Below are positions 8,537 through 17,743 of a stretch of 64,000 nt of DNA, piece by piece (within the stretch, counting starts at the first letter, position 1; every line of letters starts with the position of its first letter). The DNA is from UBA7328 sp002471345 (lineage in GTDB: Bacteria; Bacteroidota; Bacteroidia; Chitinophagales; Saprospiraceae), in assembly GCA_964011275.1 (NCBI GenBank), contig CAXGOB010000015.1:8692-72691 (forward strand), in the 5' to 3' direction. Below the pieces are notes generated by a model. The model was not told the DNA's origin. It saw nothing but the letters and a program-made list of their open reading frames with translations, and searched no databases. The translations under genes and the position numbers were made by a program.

Positions 8537-9574
8537 ATGAAGAAGAAACGAACAAAACTTATACTCAGAATAATATTGGCTATTGGCACTCCTATATCCT
8601 TGTTTTTCGTGCCATGGATATTGGTGTGGGCATGGATAATACCACTGCCAGATACAATTCAAGAACAAATAAATGAAGCAATTGAATATGAATTTGAAGG
8701 TATGATAGTTTATGTTGATAAAGCTGGAAAACCTCCAGCACTTTACTCTGGAGGTTGGGATAATAGAGAAAATAAAATACCTGCTGACCCTCAATCCCTA
8801 TTCAAGATTGCCAGTATCAGCAAGTTGTATGTTGCTGTTGCTATTACAAAGTTAGTCCATGAGAATCGGTTGTCTTTAGACGAAAAACTCTCTGATTATT
8901 TTCCAGAACTCGTAGGGAGAATTGAAAATTCAAAAGAAATCACTTTGAGATTGATGGTACAGCATAGAAGTGGAATTCCAAATTTTACTGACAATTCTGA
9001 TTTTTGGAAAAATTCTCCTGAAACCAGTAGAGAAACACTTGAATTTGCCCTTGATTTACCAGCAAACTTTAAACCTGATAAAAACTACGGATATTCAAAT
9101 ACCAATTATTTATTGCTTCGCGAAATAATTGAAAAAGTGGTGGGATACAGCCATCACGAATATATTAAGGAACAAATTTTAATGCCACTAGGACTGAATA
9201 ATACTTTCGGATCGCTTAGCGATGTGGATTTAGACGATGTGATGAGTGGCTATTACATTGGGCATGAAGCCGATCTAAAGACGGAAGATCATGGCATGTT
9301 GGCGACAGCAGAGGATGTCGGCATATTCTTAAGGGCACTAAACAATGGTTCTGTATTTGATGAAGGGGAACAAGAAACCTATTCCTCCATTTATGTATAC
9401 GATCATACCGGTCTTGTTCCTGGATATCAGAGCATTGCAAAATATTATAAAGATATAGACGCCGTTGTCATTCAATTTGTTAATACAACTAATTTTACTG
9501 GTTACACCTTTAACTTATCAGAAATCATATACAATCGTATTGTGAAAATACTAAGATCTGAAAATATGCAATAG
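8537..9574 (+). CDS. Serine hydrolase of the beta-lactamase / class C penicillin-binding fold
   Basis: The 345-residue protein has an N-terminal membrane helix (about 8-30), so the catalytic domain is periplasmic. It carries S-x-x-K as SISK in FKIASISKLYV, the Y-x-N motif as YSN in YGYSNTNYLL, and H-T-G near the C-terminus as YDHTGLVPGY, matching the Ser-Lys / Tyr / HTG set of family S12. These enzymes act as esterases, DD-peptidases or, rarely, beta-lactamases. The class cannot be decided here, and resistance should not be inferred. Length is slightly short because no C-terminal lipocalin-like domain is present. Confidence 0.87.
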   Translation: MKKKRTKLILRIILAIGTPISLFFVPWILVWAWIIPLPDTIQEQINEAIEYEFEGMIVYVDKAGKPPALYSGGWDNRENKIPADPQSLFKIASISKLYVAVAITKLVHENRLSLDEKLSDYFPELVGRIENSKEITLRLMVQHRSGIPNFTDNSDFWKNSPETSRETLEFALDLPANFKPDKNYGYSNTNYLLLREIIEKVVGYSHHEYIKEQILMPLGLNNTFGSLSDVDLDDVMSGYYIGHEADLKTEDHGMLATAEDVGIFLRALNNGSVFDEGEQETYSSIYVYDHTGLVPGYQSIAKYYKDIDAVVIQFVNTTNFTGYTFNLSEIIYNRIVKILRSENMQ

Positions 9575-9706
9575 TCTAAAATACTATTCAAAGATGAGGT
9601 CGGAAATTGTTAACGATCTTAGCACTTTTTCTAGATATACTCTGAAGAATACTTTTATACATTTTATATAATGATGTTCATTTAATCTTTTAGATTAAAG
9701 AATAAC

Positions 9707-10174
9707 TCACCTCTTCACTGCCACAAAAATATCAACCTCAGCATCTTCTGGATTCCTAGCTTTATCTCCATAAACGTCAAAACCTGAAGTATAAGATCGA
9801 TTAAAATCCTTCTCCCATATTTCCGCCCATGCCCTAGCTACTACCCCTTCGTTCACATTACCATTAGCCAAATGCTGAATATAACTACTGCCCTCGATCT
9901 GATGCCCAACCATACCATCAGGTATATCCTCTAGAGAAGACACTTTACATCCAAGAATAGTATCATATGGCAATGTTAGGTCACCTTCAAAATTAGTATA
10001 CACACAATAGATATCGGTACTTTCCTTATTAGGAATCTTGTTGATAATATTTTCTGAGAAAAGACTTTGCCATAACAGTCCAATGTCCTGCTGAGCTTGA
10101 TAATTGATATTGTAAGTTCTAACAGAAATACCAATCACCTTGAACTTTTCGATTTTTACTTTTTGCATCATCAT
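9707..10174 (-). CDS. GyrI-like small-molecule-binding domain protein
   Basis: Stand-alone GyrI-like (AraC effector-binding) domain of about 155 residues. The order is typical: VKIEKFKVIGISVRT first strand, DIGLLWQSLF helix, IYCVYTNFEGD strand, LGCKV strand, and a final AEVDIFVAVKR strand. Such domains bind hydrophobic or cationic ligands and often partner transcription regulators. The frame opens at 10213, but family alignment starts at the M-M-M-Q-K-V cluster, so 10174 was chosen. It lies just downstream of a decayed YafY/WYL regulator, its probable former operon partner. Confidence 0.8.
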   Translation of the reverse strand: MMMQKVKIEKFKVIGISVRTYNINYQAQQDIGLLWQSLFSENIINKIPNKESTDIYCVYTNFEGDLTLPYDTILGCKVSSLEDIPDGMVGHQIEGSSYIQHLANGNVNEGVVARAWAEIWEKDFNRSYTSGFDVYGDKARNPEDAEVDIFVAVKR

Positions 10175-10220
10175 ATGATTAATTTGACCAAAAGTAAAAG
10201 GCATGTATGTCAAAGGTGTG

Positions 10221-10936
10221 TCAGGGGTTGTTTTGGCTATTATGTTTTTTTCTCAAATCTTCATAATATTCTTCAATGGTCATATTATGAGACTCAAATG
10301 TTTCTAAGTTGACCACAAGACTTTGAATACAATCCAATCGAAATGCTCTAAAATTGTCTCTCGACATACAAAATGCAATAAGCATACAGTTTTCTTGGGT
10401 GTGGACCAAAGCAATTGGTTCAATTTTTCTACTTGTTTTTTTCTTTTCTAAAGAGAGATAAACTATATCTGAAACTTGAATGTGTATAATTGCCTTTTGC
10501 AATTGAATAAGAAAACTACTCGTTTTTCATTTTCAAAATTTGACCTAATCTGAATTCAATTAGTTAATAGATCAGACTTCTCTAGTTGCCCACCACTCAA
10601 TACCACCTTTATTTTTTCTACCACACTCTAATATTTCTGGTCCAATGATCCATCTTTATTTCTCGATATGATCTGCTCGGCAGTGATTATGGCATTGGCT
10701 TCTTCTTCAGAAAACATGACAGGGCGCAGACTGTAACCTTCTATAATTGAATATCCTCGACCTTCTTCTGTTACAATTGGAATACCGGTTGTTTCTAAGG
10801 TCCTAATATCTCTATATATTGTTCAAATACTCACTCCATGTCTTATTGCCAAATCACGAGCTATAATTATTCTTTTCGACTGAAGCTGAGTCAAAATAGT
10901 TGTTATCCTTACTAATCTCGGTTGATCTTTTGCCAT
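10221..10936 (-). pseudogene. Decayed YafY-type HTH/WYL transcription regulator
   Basis: Reading the minus strand from ATG at 10936 gives MAKDQPRLVRITTILTQLQS (HTH_11-type), then TGA where TIYRDIRTLE expects an Arg (one C-to-T change from CGA). Reading continues through GYSIIEGYSLRPVMFSEEEA, a TAG before SVVEKIKVVL and another TGA. A frameshift near 10500 leads into an intact-looking WYL domain (IEPIALVHTQ...FRAFRLDCIQSL) that ends at 10221. At least three stops and one frameshift split a gene of about 235 codons. The WYL remnant alone (10221-10502) could be translated only from TTG and lacks the HTH. Confidence 0.85.
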
Positions 10937-11021
10937 ACACCAAAAGTAAAAGAGGCTGACCCAAATGAATGAATCAACCTCTCCTCTTTATTCTAATTCT
11001 TTTGAAAAAGCTTTTGAAAAG

Positions 11022-12296
11022 CTATTTCTTAATTTTTATCAATTCACCTGGCCTAGGTGGATGGTTCAGATCAATATCATTTAGATCGATAATATCCTCA
11101 AGAGTTCCGTATTCACGCCTACCAACCAAATCTGTAAGAGATTCTCCAATTTTCATTTTATAGTAGATAACCTTTTCATTGGATCGAATTCCTGGCGAAG
11201 TGATTGGTTTTAGATCTAATGTTTCATTTTGTAATGGATTTTTCACCACATTCAAAAGAGTTGGCATTTTATTCAATGACTCAAGCTCAGCTCGTCTAAG
11301 TTGGAAGCCACTATAAATTATCGTCTTCTCAAAACTTTTTTGAGGATTGGCTAAGGTAAATTCCAAATTTTCAATTTTGTTCTTAAGAACTAAAAACTGA
11401 AACATCTGCTCTTCAGGCAGGGTAAGTAAGTATCCTTTTGTACTGATAGGAATATAATTTCCTCTAAACGAAGGGTTCAATGTCTTAATCGCACTTATGC
11501 TCACTCCTGTCATCCTCGAGATTTCAGAAAATGTGGTATAATCATAAATACGAGCAATTGCAGTCTGCTCAAATATAGGCGCTTCTACCCTAGGTGTAAG
11601 TTGATGAAAATCATAATAATTCATCAGATATGAAGCAGCAATAAATTTTGGAATATATCTTCTTGTTTCCTTTGGAAGAAATTTTTCCAATTTCCAAAAA
11701 TCTCTACTTTGGCTTTTCCTAATCGCTTTTCTAACATTACCAGGACCACAATTATAGGCCGCCAATGCTAATGTCCAATCACCAAACTCCTTATGAAGCC
11801 TTGACAAATATTTATAAGCAGCCTTTGTAGATAGGTAAGGATCTTTTCGTTCATCCACTTCACCATTTACAGAAAGTCCTTGAATCTTGGCCGTTTCTTT
11901 CATAAACTGCCAAAGGCCGACCGCACCTGTACGTGATACAGCATGCACCTCGAGACTTGACTCTATAATAGCAAGATGTTTTATCTCATCAGGAATGTGT
12001 GTGTTGTTTTCTAGCTCTAGATCGAAAATGGGAAAAAAGACATTGGATCGACCCAAGATTCTTTCACTTCCCCTCCTATATCCTCTGATATAAGTATCTA
12101 CGATTTGGTGAACTTCTTCAGTATACCTTAAAGGCACCTCAGATGGGATATTGTCTAACCTATGCTGTAATTCACTCTTTGTCATTCTCGATTTGTAATG
12201 AGAATTGTGAATTTCCGCAACAGTGATAGTCGGTATCGAAAATAGCACTACAATACATATTATTAATCGCATGGTGACGATCATAATTTTGTTCAT
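11022..12296 (-). CDS. Membrane-bound lytic murein transglycosylase (MltD-like) with LysM
   Basis: Cleaves peptidoglycan glycan strands to 1,6-anhydro-muropeptides. The 424-residue protein has a signal peptide (1-28) and an SLT domain (about 100-215) with catalytic Glu in the segment IESSLEVHAVSRTGAVGLWQ, the AVGLWQFM motif and ALAAYNCGPGNV. A C-terminal LysM-like module (about 375-424, YKMKIGESLTDLV...GELIKIKK) binds glycan. A weaker LysM-like stretch lies near 260-300. The architecture is that of MltD, with fewer clear LysM copies than in E. coli. A good promoter lies at 12430-12460 and leaves an untranslated leader of about 125 nt. Confidence 0.88.
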   Translation of the reverse strand: MNKIMIVTMRLIICIVVLFSIPTITVAEIHNSHYKSRMTKSELQHRLDNIPSEVPLRYTEEVHQIVDTYIRGYRRGSERILGRSNVFFPIFDLELENNTHIPDEIKHLAIIESSLEVHAVSRTGAVGLWQFMKETAKIQGLSVNGEVDERKDPYLSTKAAYKYLSRLHKEFGDWTLALAAYNCGPGNVRKAIRKSQSRDFWKLEKFLPKETRRYIPKFIAASYLMNYYDFHQLTPRVEAPIFEQTAIARIYDYTTFSEISRMTGVSISAIKTLNPSFRGNYIPISTKGYLLTLPEEQMFQFLVLKNKIENLEFTLANPQKSFEKTIIYSGFQLRRAELESLNKMPTLLNVVKNPLQNETLDLKPITSPGIRSNEKVIYYKMKIGESLTDLVGRREYGTLEDIIDLNDIDLNHPPRPGELIKIKK

Positions 12297-12429
12297 GGGT
12301 ATATATTTAAAATCATAGTGTCCAATTTTAACTTGCTATCTCTTTATCTTCTCTACTCATTTCGGGGGTGAGCAATACGAGAAGAAAATAACTTGCTGAA
12401 AATCAGATTGCTATGTTCAAAAAGTGGCG

Positions 12430-12460
12430 CGAAAGTATTCGCTATTCCACAATAAATCAA
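12430..12460 (-). promoter_or_regulatory. Bacteroidota-type promoter upstream of the transglycosylase gene
   Basis: On the minus strand TTG (12460-12458), 20 bp, then TACTTTCG (12437-12430) fits TTG-N19/21-TAnnTTTG with one mismatch. Transcription would start near 12423, about 125 nt before the ATG at 12296. Confidence 0.5.
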
Positions 12461-12525
12461 GACTTCATATTATCATAAAGCCTTATTTGTAAATATTTAA
12501 CTTTCAATTATCATGCCACAGGATA

Positions 12526-13944
12526 TCAATGGAGGGTTTCCACAAAATTGAGCAAGTCTCTCTCTTTGAATTGTGGAGCCATCAATTGCATGCCTATTGG
12601 CATTCCATTATCAGATTGTGAAACCGGAAAAGAAAGTGCCGGAATTCCAGCCAGGTTGGCTATTACTGTATAAATGTCAGCAAGATATTCCTTTAAAGGA
12701 TCTGCTGATTTGTCATTCAATTTCCAAGCTACATCCGGTGTAGTGGGCATTAAAATGAGCGCAAAGGTACTAAATATATTTTCAATTTCTTCTTTTATTA
12801 ATCTCCGCACTTTTTGGGCTTTTGTGAAATAGGCGTCATAATAACCCACACTTAATACAAAAGCCCCCATCATTATCCTCCTCTTTACTTCGTCTCCAAA
12901 CCCTTCAGAACGGGATTTTATATATAATTCATGAATATCCTTAGCCTCTTTACTACGATGTCCATATCTTATTCCATCATATCGTCCCAGGTTAGAGGAG
13001 GCTTCAGCCGTAGTAAGAATATAATAAGTGGCCACTACATGGTCAAGAAAATCAAAATTAACAGGTACCAATTCATGCCCTCTTGATTCTAAATCGGCGA
13101 TGGTCTTCAATGTCGCACTCTTTACATCAGGGCTAATGCTAGGATGATTCAACACATCATCTATATATGCTATCTTTTGCGGACCTCGAGTATCAGCGAA
13201 ATCATACTTACCTGCTGGAGTAGTTGAAGATGTCGCATCCATTGGGTCATTTCCAGCTATTATTTCAAGTAAGCTCGCCATCGTTTTGACATCATGGGAG
13301 AATACTCCAATTTGATCAAAAGAAGAACCATAAGCAATCAATCCATATCTAGAAACCCGTCCATAACTTGGTTTTAGGCCGTATATTCCTGTGAAGGCTG
13401 CAGGTTGTCTTATGGATCCTCCTGTCTCGCTACCTAAAGCTGCTAAACAAGTATCCATTTGCACAGAAACTGCAGCGCCACCACTACTTCCTCCAGGCAC
13501 CCTATTCTCTCCAACTCCATTAATGACAGGACCATAAGCACTATTCTCATTCCCCGACCCCATGGCAAACTCATCACAATTTGTGCGGCCAATGATTATA
13601 ACATCTTCATCCAAAAGTCTTTGCACAGCTGTTGCTGAATAAAGGGATTCAAATCCGTTCAATATTTTAGACGATGCTGACACTTTATGACCTTCATAGC
13701 AGATCACATCTTTGATACTTATGACTGCACCGATTAGTTTTCCACATTGGTCTGGTTGATTTTTTAATTTTTCATCAAGAATCTTTGCCTTAGTTATCGC
13801 CTCGTCAGCGAACACTTCCAAATATGCATTGAGGTGCTTTGCGCCTTCAATCCTTTCTAAATAGTATTGTACTAAGTCAGAAATGGTGAAATTTCCACTT
13901 TTTATCTTTTCCTGAATGGCAATAAGAGATCGGCCTGGATTCAT
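12526..13944 (-). CDS. gatA: Asp-tRNA(Asn)/Glu-tRNA(Gln) amidotransferase subunit A
   Basis: GatA releases ammonia from glutamine for GatB to amidate mischarged Glu-tRNA(Gln) or Asp-tRNA(Asn). The 472-residue amidase-signature protein shows the Ser-cisSer-Lys triad: Lys in GAVISIKDVICYEG and the paired Ser in PGGSSGGAAVSV, along with GSETGGSIRQPAAF. Length is normal for GatA. Its ATG overlaps the hisS stop by 4 bp, so translation is probably coupled in the order pheS-hisS-gatA. gatB and gatC are not in this window. Confidence 0.95.
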   Translation of the reverse strand: MNPGRSLIAIQEKIKSGNFTISDLVQYYLERIEGAKHLNAYLEVFADEAITKAKILDEKLKNQPDQCGKLIGAVISIKDVICYEGHKVSASSKILNGFESLYSATAVQRLLDEDVIIIGRTNCDEFAMGSGNENSAYGPVINGVGENRVPGGSSGGAAVSVQMDTCLAALGSETGGSIRQPAAFTGIYGLKPSYGRVSRYGLIAYGSSFDQIGVFSHDVKTMASLLEIIAGNDPMDATSSTTPAGKYDFADTRGPQKIAYIDDVLNHPSISPDVKSATLKTIADLESRGHELVPVNFDFLDHVVATYYILTTAEASSNLGRYDGIRYGHRSKEAKDIHELYIKSRSEGFGDEVKRRIMMGAFVLSVGYYDAYFTKAQKVRRLIKEEIENIFSTFALILMPTTPDVAWKLNDKSADPLKEYLADIYTVIANLAGIPALSFPVSQSDNGMPIGMQLMAPQFKERDLLNFVETLH

Positions 13945-15287
13945 TTAGTTCCTAATTTTTCAATAATCTCTTTAATAGAATATTGATCACTTTTCCCTGA
14001 TTCCATATCTTTTAGAGTGAGTCTGCCGCTTTTCATTTCCTCGTCACCTATGATAATTACATTTGGTATTCCTTTACTATTTGCATATTTCATCTGCTTT
14101 TTCATTTTCACTGGAGAGGGATAGACTTCCGTTTCTATTCCTGCATTTCTAAGGTCATTCGCCTTCGCAAAAGCATAAGAATGACATTCCTTATCAAAAG
14201 TCAAAATGATAACCTGAGACGACACAGCTGAAATATCATCAAAAAGACCCAACTCTAACATGACATCATATATCCTTTCAGCTCCAAAAGAAACTCCAAC
14301 TCCCGATACTCCTTTAAGTCCAAAAACTCCAGTAAGATCAGCATAACGGCCACCCCCACCTATACTACCCATAACAATGTCATCAGCTACTACTTCGAAA
14401 ATACATCCTGTATAATAGCTCAACCCTCGTGCTAGAGTAGGATCAAAAACAATAGAATTCTTTGAGTTATAACTTGAAAGATAGGAAAGGAACTCCTTAG
14501 TCTCATTTAGCCCTTCCTGACCAGTTTCTGAGGATTCAAAAGGTAATATTAGGTCATTGATATCTTTAACTTTAAGAAGTGTAAGAATAACATCTACAGC
14601 CATTGATTCAATACTATTTTTCTCCAATTCCTTTCTTACACCTTCTTCTCCAATTTTATCTAACTTATCTATGCAAACAGTAATGTCTCTGAAACGATCT
14701 GCAACTCCAGCTGCTTCCGTTATGCCATACAGAATCTTCCTATTATTATATTTAATAGTGACACTAATTCCTAGTTTGTAAAAAGCAGTGTCATAAATGG
14801 CGGTTAGTTCTGCTTCATACATCAACGAATCAGAGCCTACTATATCTGCATCACATTGATAAAACTCCTGATATCTCCCCTTTTGTGGCCTATCCGCTCT
14901 CCATACTTGTTGAATCTGATATCTTTTAAATGGAAATTGAATTTCATTCTGATGCATCACCACAAAGCGAGCAAAAGGCACTGTAAGGTCATACCTTAAC
15001 CCTCTTTTCGATATACTAGAAATAAGTTTCTGTGAATTCTTTTCTTCTAAAGCCTTAGCATCAGCTTTATTCAGATAATCCCCATTATTTAACACTTTAA
15101 ATAACAGCTGATCACCTTCGTCTCCATATTTACCTGTGAGTGTTGTAAGACTTTCCATCACAGGTGTCTCAATGGGATCGTATCCATATGATTCAAATAC
15201 CGATCTAATTGTATCAAATATGTAACGGCGTTTTTTTACCTCAGATGGCAAAAAATCTCTAGTTCCTTTTGGAAGAGTTGGTTTCAA
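13941..15287 (-). CDS. hisS: Histidyl-tRNA synthetase
   Basis: Class II synthetase that charges tRNA(His). The 448-residue protein has motif 1 around KGTRDFLPSE...IETPVMESL, motif 2 as FKRYQIQQVWRADRPQKGR, the histidine-binding LARGLSYYTGCIFEVV segment, and a C-terminal anticodon-binding domain (about 355-448, QVIILTFDKE...). It lies 3 bp downstream of pheS and overlaps gatA by 4 bp, which makes a tight translation operon. Confidence 0.96.
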   Translation of the reverse strand: MKPTLPKGTRDFLPSEVKKRRYIFDTIRSVFESYGYDPIETPVMESLTTLTGKYGDEGDQLLFKVLNNGDYLNKADAKALEEKNSQKLISSISKRGLRYDLTVPFARFVVMHQNEIQFPFKRYQIQQVWRADRPQKGRYQEFYQCDADIVGSDSLMYEAELTAIYDTAFYKLGISVTIKYNNRKILYGITEAAGVADRFRDITVCIDKLDKIGEEGVRKELEKNSIESMAVDVILTLLKVKDINDLILPFESSETGQEGLNETKEFLSYLSSYNSKNSIVFDPTLARGLSYYTGCIFEVVADDIVMGSIGGGGRYADLTGVFGLKGVSGVGVSFGAERIYDVMLELGLFDDISAVSSQVIILTFDKECHSYAFAKANDLRNAGIETEVYPSPVKMKKQMKYANSKGIPNVIIIGDEEMKSGRLTLKDMESGKSDQYSIKEIIEKLGTK

Positions 15288-15290
15288 AAC

Positions 15291-16328
15291 TTAGATCGCA
15301 GATTTAAATTGTTCTAAAAATCTAACATCATTCTCAAACAAAAGTCTAATGTCACTTATATCATACTTCTGCATTGCAGATCTTTCTATTCCAATACCGA
15401 ATGCATATCCTGAATACTTATTGGAATCTATTCCACAATTATCAAGTACGGCAGGGTCAATCATTCCACATCCTAGAACCTCTAACCACCCTGTTCCTTT
15501 TGTTAATCTTTTGGATTTTTCGTCAGCCGTACCCATAAATACATCCATTTCTGCACTAGGCTCTGTAAATGGAAAATAACTTGGTCGTAGCCTGATTTCA
15601 GTTTTCGACCCATATAACTCTTTTGCAAAATAAAGCAGCGTTTGTTTCATGTCCGCAAAAGAGACATTCTCATCCACGTACAATCCTTCAACCTGATGAA
15701 ATTGACAATGAGACCTAGCAGATATTGTTTCATTACGATACACTCTACCAGGCGCAATAATCCGAATCGGAGGTTGCATTTTGGTCATTGTACGAGCCTG
15801 AACTGATGAGGTATGAGTACGCAGTAATTGTGAAGTAGAATTGAGTAAATAAAAAGTGTCCTGCATATCACGAGCTGGATGATCTTCAGGAGTATTCATA
15901 GCAGTAAAGTTGTGCCAGTCATCTTCTATCTCCCTGTCCTCTGCTACTTCAAATCCTATGCGTCCAAAAATTTCGATCATCCTATTCATCACCAATGACA
16001 CTGGATGTCGAGACCCCACTCTCAGTGATTTGGGTGGCGCAGTAAGATCTAGATCATCAAAATTTTTCTTTTTATTCGATCCTCCAAGGTCATTTTTTAA
16101 CTCAGTATACTTTCCCTCTGCTACACCTTTTAATTCATTGAGTAACTGACCAAACTCCTTCTTCTTCTCATTTGGCACATTTCTTATTTGGCCAAACAGT
16201 GGTTTGATAATATTCTTAGTCCCAAGATATTTAATTCTAAAAGCTTCGAGGGCATCTGCATCACTTACCGTCTCCATTTTGATGGAGTCCATCATATCTT
16301 TTACATCATCAAAAACGTCTTGCGCCAT
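15291..16328 (-). CDS. pheS: Phenylalanyl-tRNA synthetase alpha subunit
   Basis: Catalytic alpha subunit of the (alpha-beta)2 enzyme. It has an N-terminal coiled-coil arm (about 1-80) and a class II core with the motifs SRHPVSLVMNRMIEIF, ARSHCQFHQVEGLYVD and GCGMIDPAVL...YAFGIGIERSAM. The frame stays open to 16451, but that would overlap the next gene and the promoter. The Met at 16328 (MAQDVFDDV) gives the normal length of 345 residues. It is the first gene of pheS-hisS-gatA. pheT is not adjacent, which differs from the common pheST arrangement. Confidence 0.95.
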   Translation of the reverse strand: MAQDVFDDVKDMMDSIKMETVSDADALEAFRIKYLGTKNIIKPLFGQIRNVPNEKKKEFGQLLNELKGVAEGKYTELKNDLGGSNKKKNFDDLDLTAPPKSLRVGSRHPVSLVMNRMIEIFGRIGFEVAEDREIEDDWHNFTAMNTPEDHPARDMQDTFYLLNSTSQLLRTHTSSVQARTMTKMQPPIRIIAPGRVYRNETISARSHCQFHQVEGLYVDENVSFADMKQTLLYFAKELYGSKTEIRLRPSYFPFTEPSAEMDVFMGTADEKSKRLTKGTGWLEVLGCGMIDPAVLDNCGIDSNKYSGYAFGIGIERSAMQKYDISDIRLLFENDVRFLEQFKSAI

Positions 16329-16350
16329 TTCACTAATTTTTAGGAATGGG

Positions 16351-16358
16351 CAAAGGTA
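16351..16358 (-). promoter_or_regulatory. Putative -7 element of the pheS operon promoter
   Basis: Minus-strand TACCTTTG is a perfect TAnnTTTG. It sits 23 bp upstream of the chosen pheS ATG and after the stop of the upstream gene. No clear -33 TTG is seen at the ideal distance. Confidence 0.4.
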
Positions 16359-16389
16359 ATATCTCAAGAGATGTTTTGCAGAAAAAGAA

Positions 16390-17472
16390 TTATGATTCGT
16401 ACAAAATCCTAGCAGCACTATTGGCCATTTTCTTATGATTATGGCCAACATTAGGAATTGAATAAAATTTCCAATTAAAGTCCATATCCAAAGACTCTGC
16501 TTTTTCTTTTGAAAAATTGTAGAAATATTTACCTCTTTCTAACCTATGGTGACCTTGAGCATCTGCAGAAACAGATCTTAAAAGTGTACCTCTTTTTTCA
16601 TCCTGATTATCAAGTTCACCTACCATAACAAAAAGTCTCTTTTGAAAGCTAGTCTTTAAATATTGATCGTCGAACTCAAAATTGTTAATCCCAAATGGAA
16701 AATTTTCTTTAGGGTCGGGAAGAGTATAAAAACCGGAATTAGCAGCAATGATCCTATTGGCCATACTCTTTGATGAAAACAGAGCCATTCTGTGAAGAAT
16801 TTGTCCCCCGGCAGAATGCCCGAATAGGTCATACGAACTTTGGTCAGTTTCAATATTCTCTATGACACTTTGGAAAATCCTATCAAAATCATCAAAAATC
16901 CAATTCTTCTGATCTTTAATAACATCAAATTCGTAATTCTCTTCATCTAAGGTTGCCAAATTTGAATTTGTTGTTTTTTGGAAAACTTCATTGCTATTTG
17001 AGTTTTCGATTAAACCACAAAGGTGATAATCATCAAATTTATAATCGAATTCTGAATACATCACTGATAATACTAATACACTAAACTTTTCTGAGTGCTC
17101 TATCCAGGCATCTCTATAGCTATCAGCATTTCGACCTGCACCTGGGATAACTATAAGTATTTTAGATTTCTTATTGAATTGAGAAGGCTTGTAATAAGAT
17201 ACTTTCAGAAGTCTTTTCTCTTTTTTCGAGTTTGTAGAAATCAAAAAGTACCCTTTTCCTTCTTTGATCGAGATCTCTCCTATATCTGGCCAACTAGATT
17301 TTATTTTAGGAATTAATTTCATTTTGCAATGCGGGCAAAGACCAGCTTCCGAAAAATAAAGAAGATCACATGATTTGTCACAAGGTGGGCATACATAGGT
17401 ATTTGCAGGGTCTGGTTTACATTGAACTAATAGTAGTATTATAAGCACAACTCCAAAAAAGTATCGTCTCAT
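16390..17472 (-). CDS. Lipoprotein with heavy-metal-binding-like domain fused to an alpha/beta hydrolase
   Basis: The 360-residue protein has a lipoprotein signal ending in L-V-Q-C (Cys18). It is followed by a Cys-rich segment (YVCPPCDKSCD...GLCPHCKM, about 26-52) resembling the heavy-metal-binding domain of metal exporters, and then an alpha/beta hydrolase (about 95-355). The nucleophile elbow is GHSAGG, with a possible acid in MVGELDNQDE and His in PNVGHNHK. Substrate is unknown; the fold resembles secreted PHB-depolymerase-like esterases. The metal-binding part may be structural. It is transcribed toward pheS, but pheS has its own promoter. Confidence 0.75.
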   Translation of the reverse strand: MRRYFFGVVLIILLLVQCKPDPANTYVCPPCDKSCDLLYFSEAGLCPHCKMKLIPKIKSSWPDIGEISIKEGKGYFLISTNSKKEKRLLKVSYYKPSQFNKKSKILIVIPGAGRNADSYRDAWIEHSEKFSVLVLSVMYSEFDYKFDDYHLCGLIENSNSNEVFQKTTNSNLATLDEENYEFDVIKDQKNWIFDDFDRIFQSVIENIETDQSSYDLFGHSAGGQILHRMALFSSKSMANRIIAANSGFYTLPDPKENFPFGINNFEFDDQYLKTSFQKRLFVMVGELDNQDEKRGTLLRSVSADAQGHHRLERGKYFYNFSKEKAESLDMDFNWKFYSIPNVGHNHKKMANSAARILYES

Positions 17473-17743
17473 CTTTATGTTATTTTCTAATAAGAGTCGA
17501 TATTAATACAGAAGAGTGATTCAATTCCAAAACTTAGATGAATGAAGATTCTTTCTTGAAGAATTAGCCTTTTTTGTAGCTGAGTGCATTTTTAATATGC
17601 ATTCCTTACCAAGAAATAAGGAAAACTTGAAAAAGAAGTAATCCATCCATTGTTTAGGACCAATTTTTGCATTTTCTTTATGGAATATTTAGAAATTATT
17701 GATTTTTCTAAAATATTTTTTAGGGCAATCTAAAATTAAGCAA

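Noticed and set aside
8537..9574. Beta-lactamase resistance gene
   Set aside because: The motifs only show the broad S12 serine hydrolase fold; most such proteins are esterases or peptidases.
9681..9699. Terminator between the serine hydrolase and GyrI-like genes
   Set aside because: TTTAATCT and AGATTAAA form an 8-bp stem, but it is AT-only and lacks a T-run, so it is weak.
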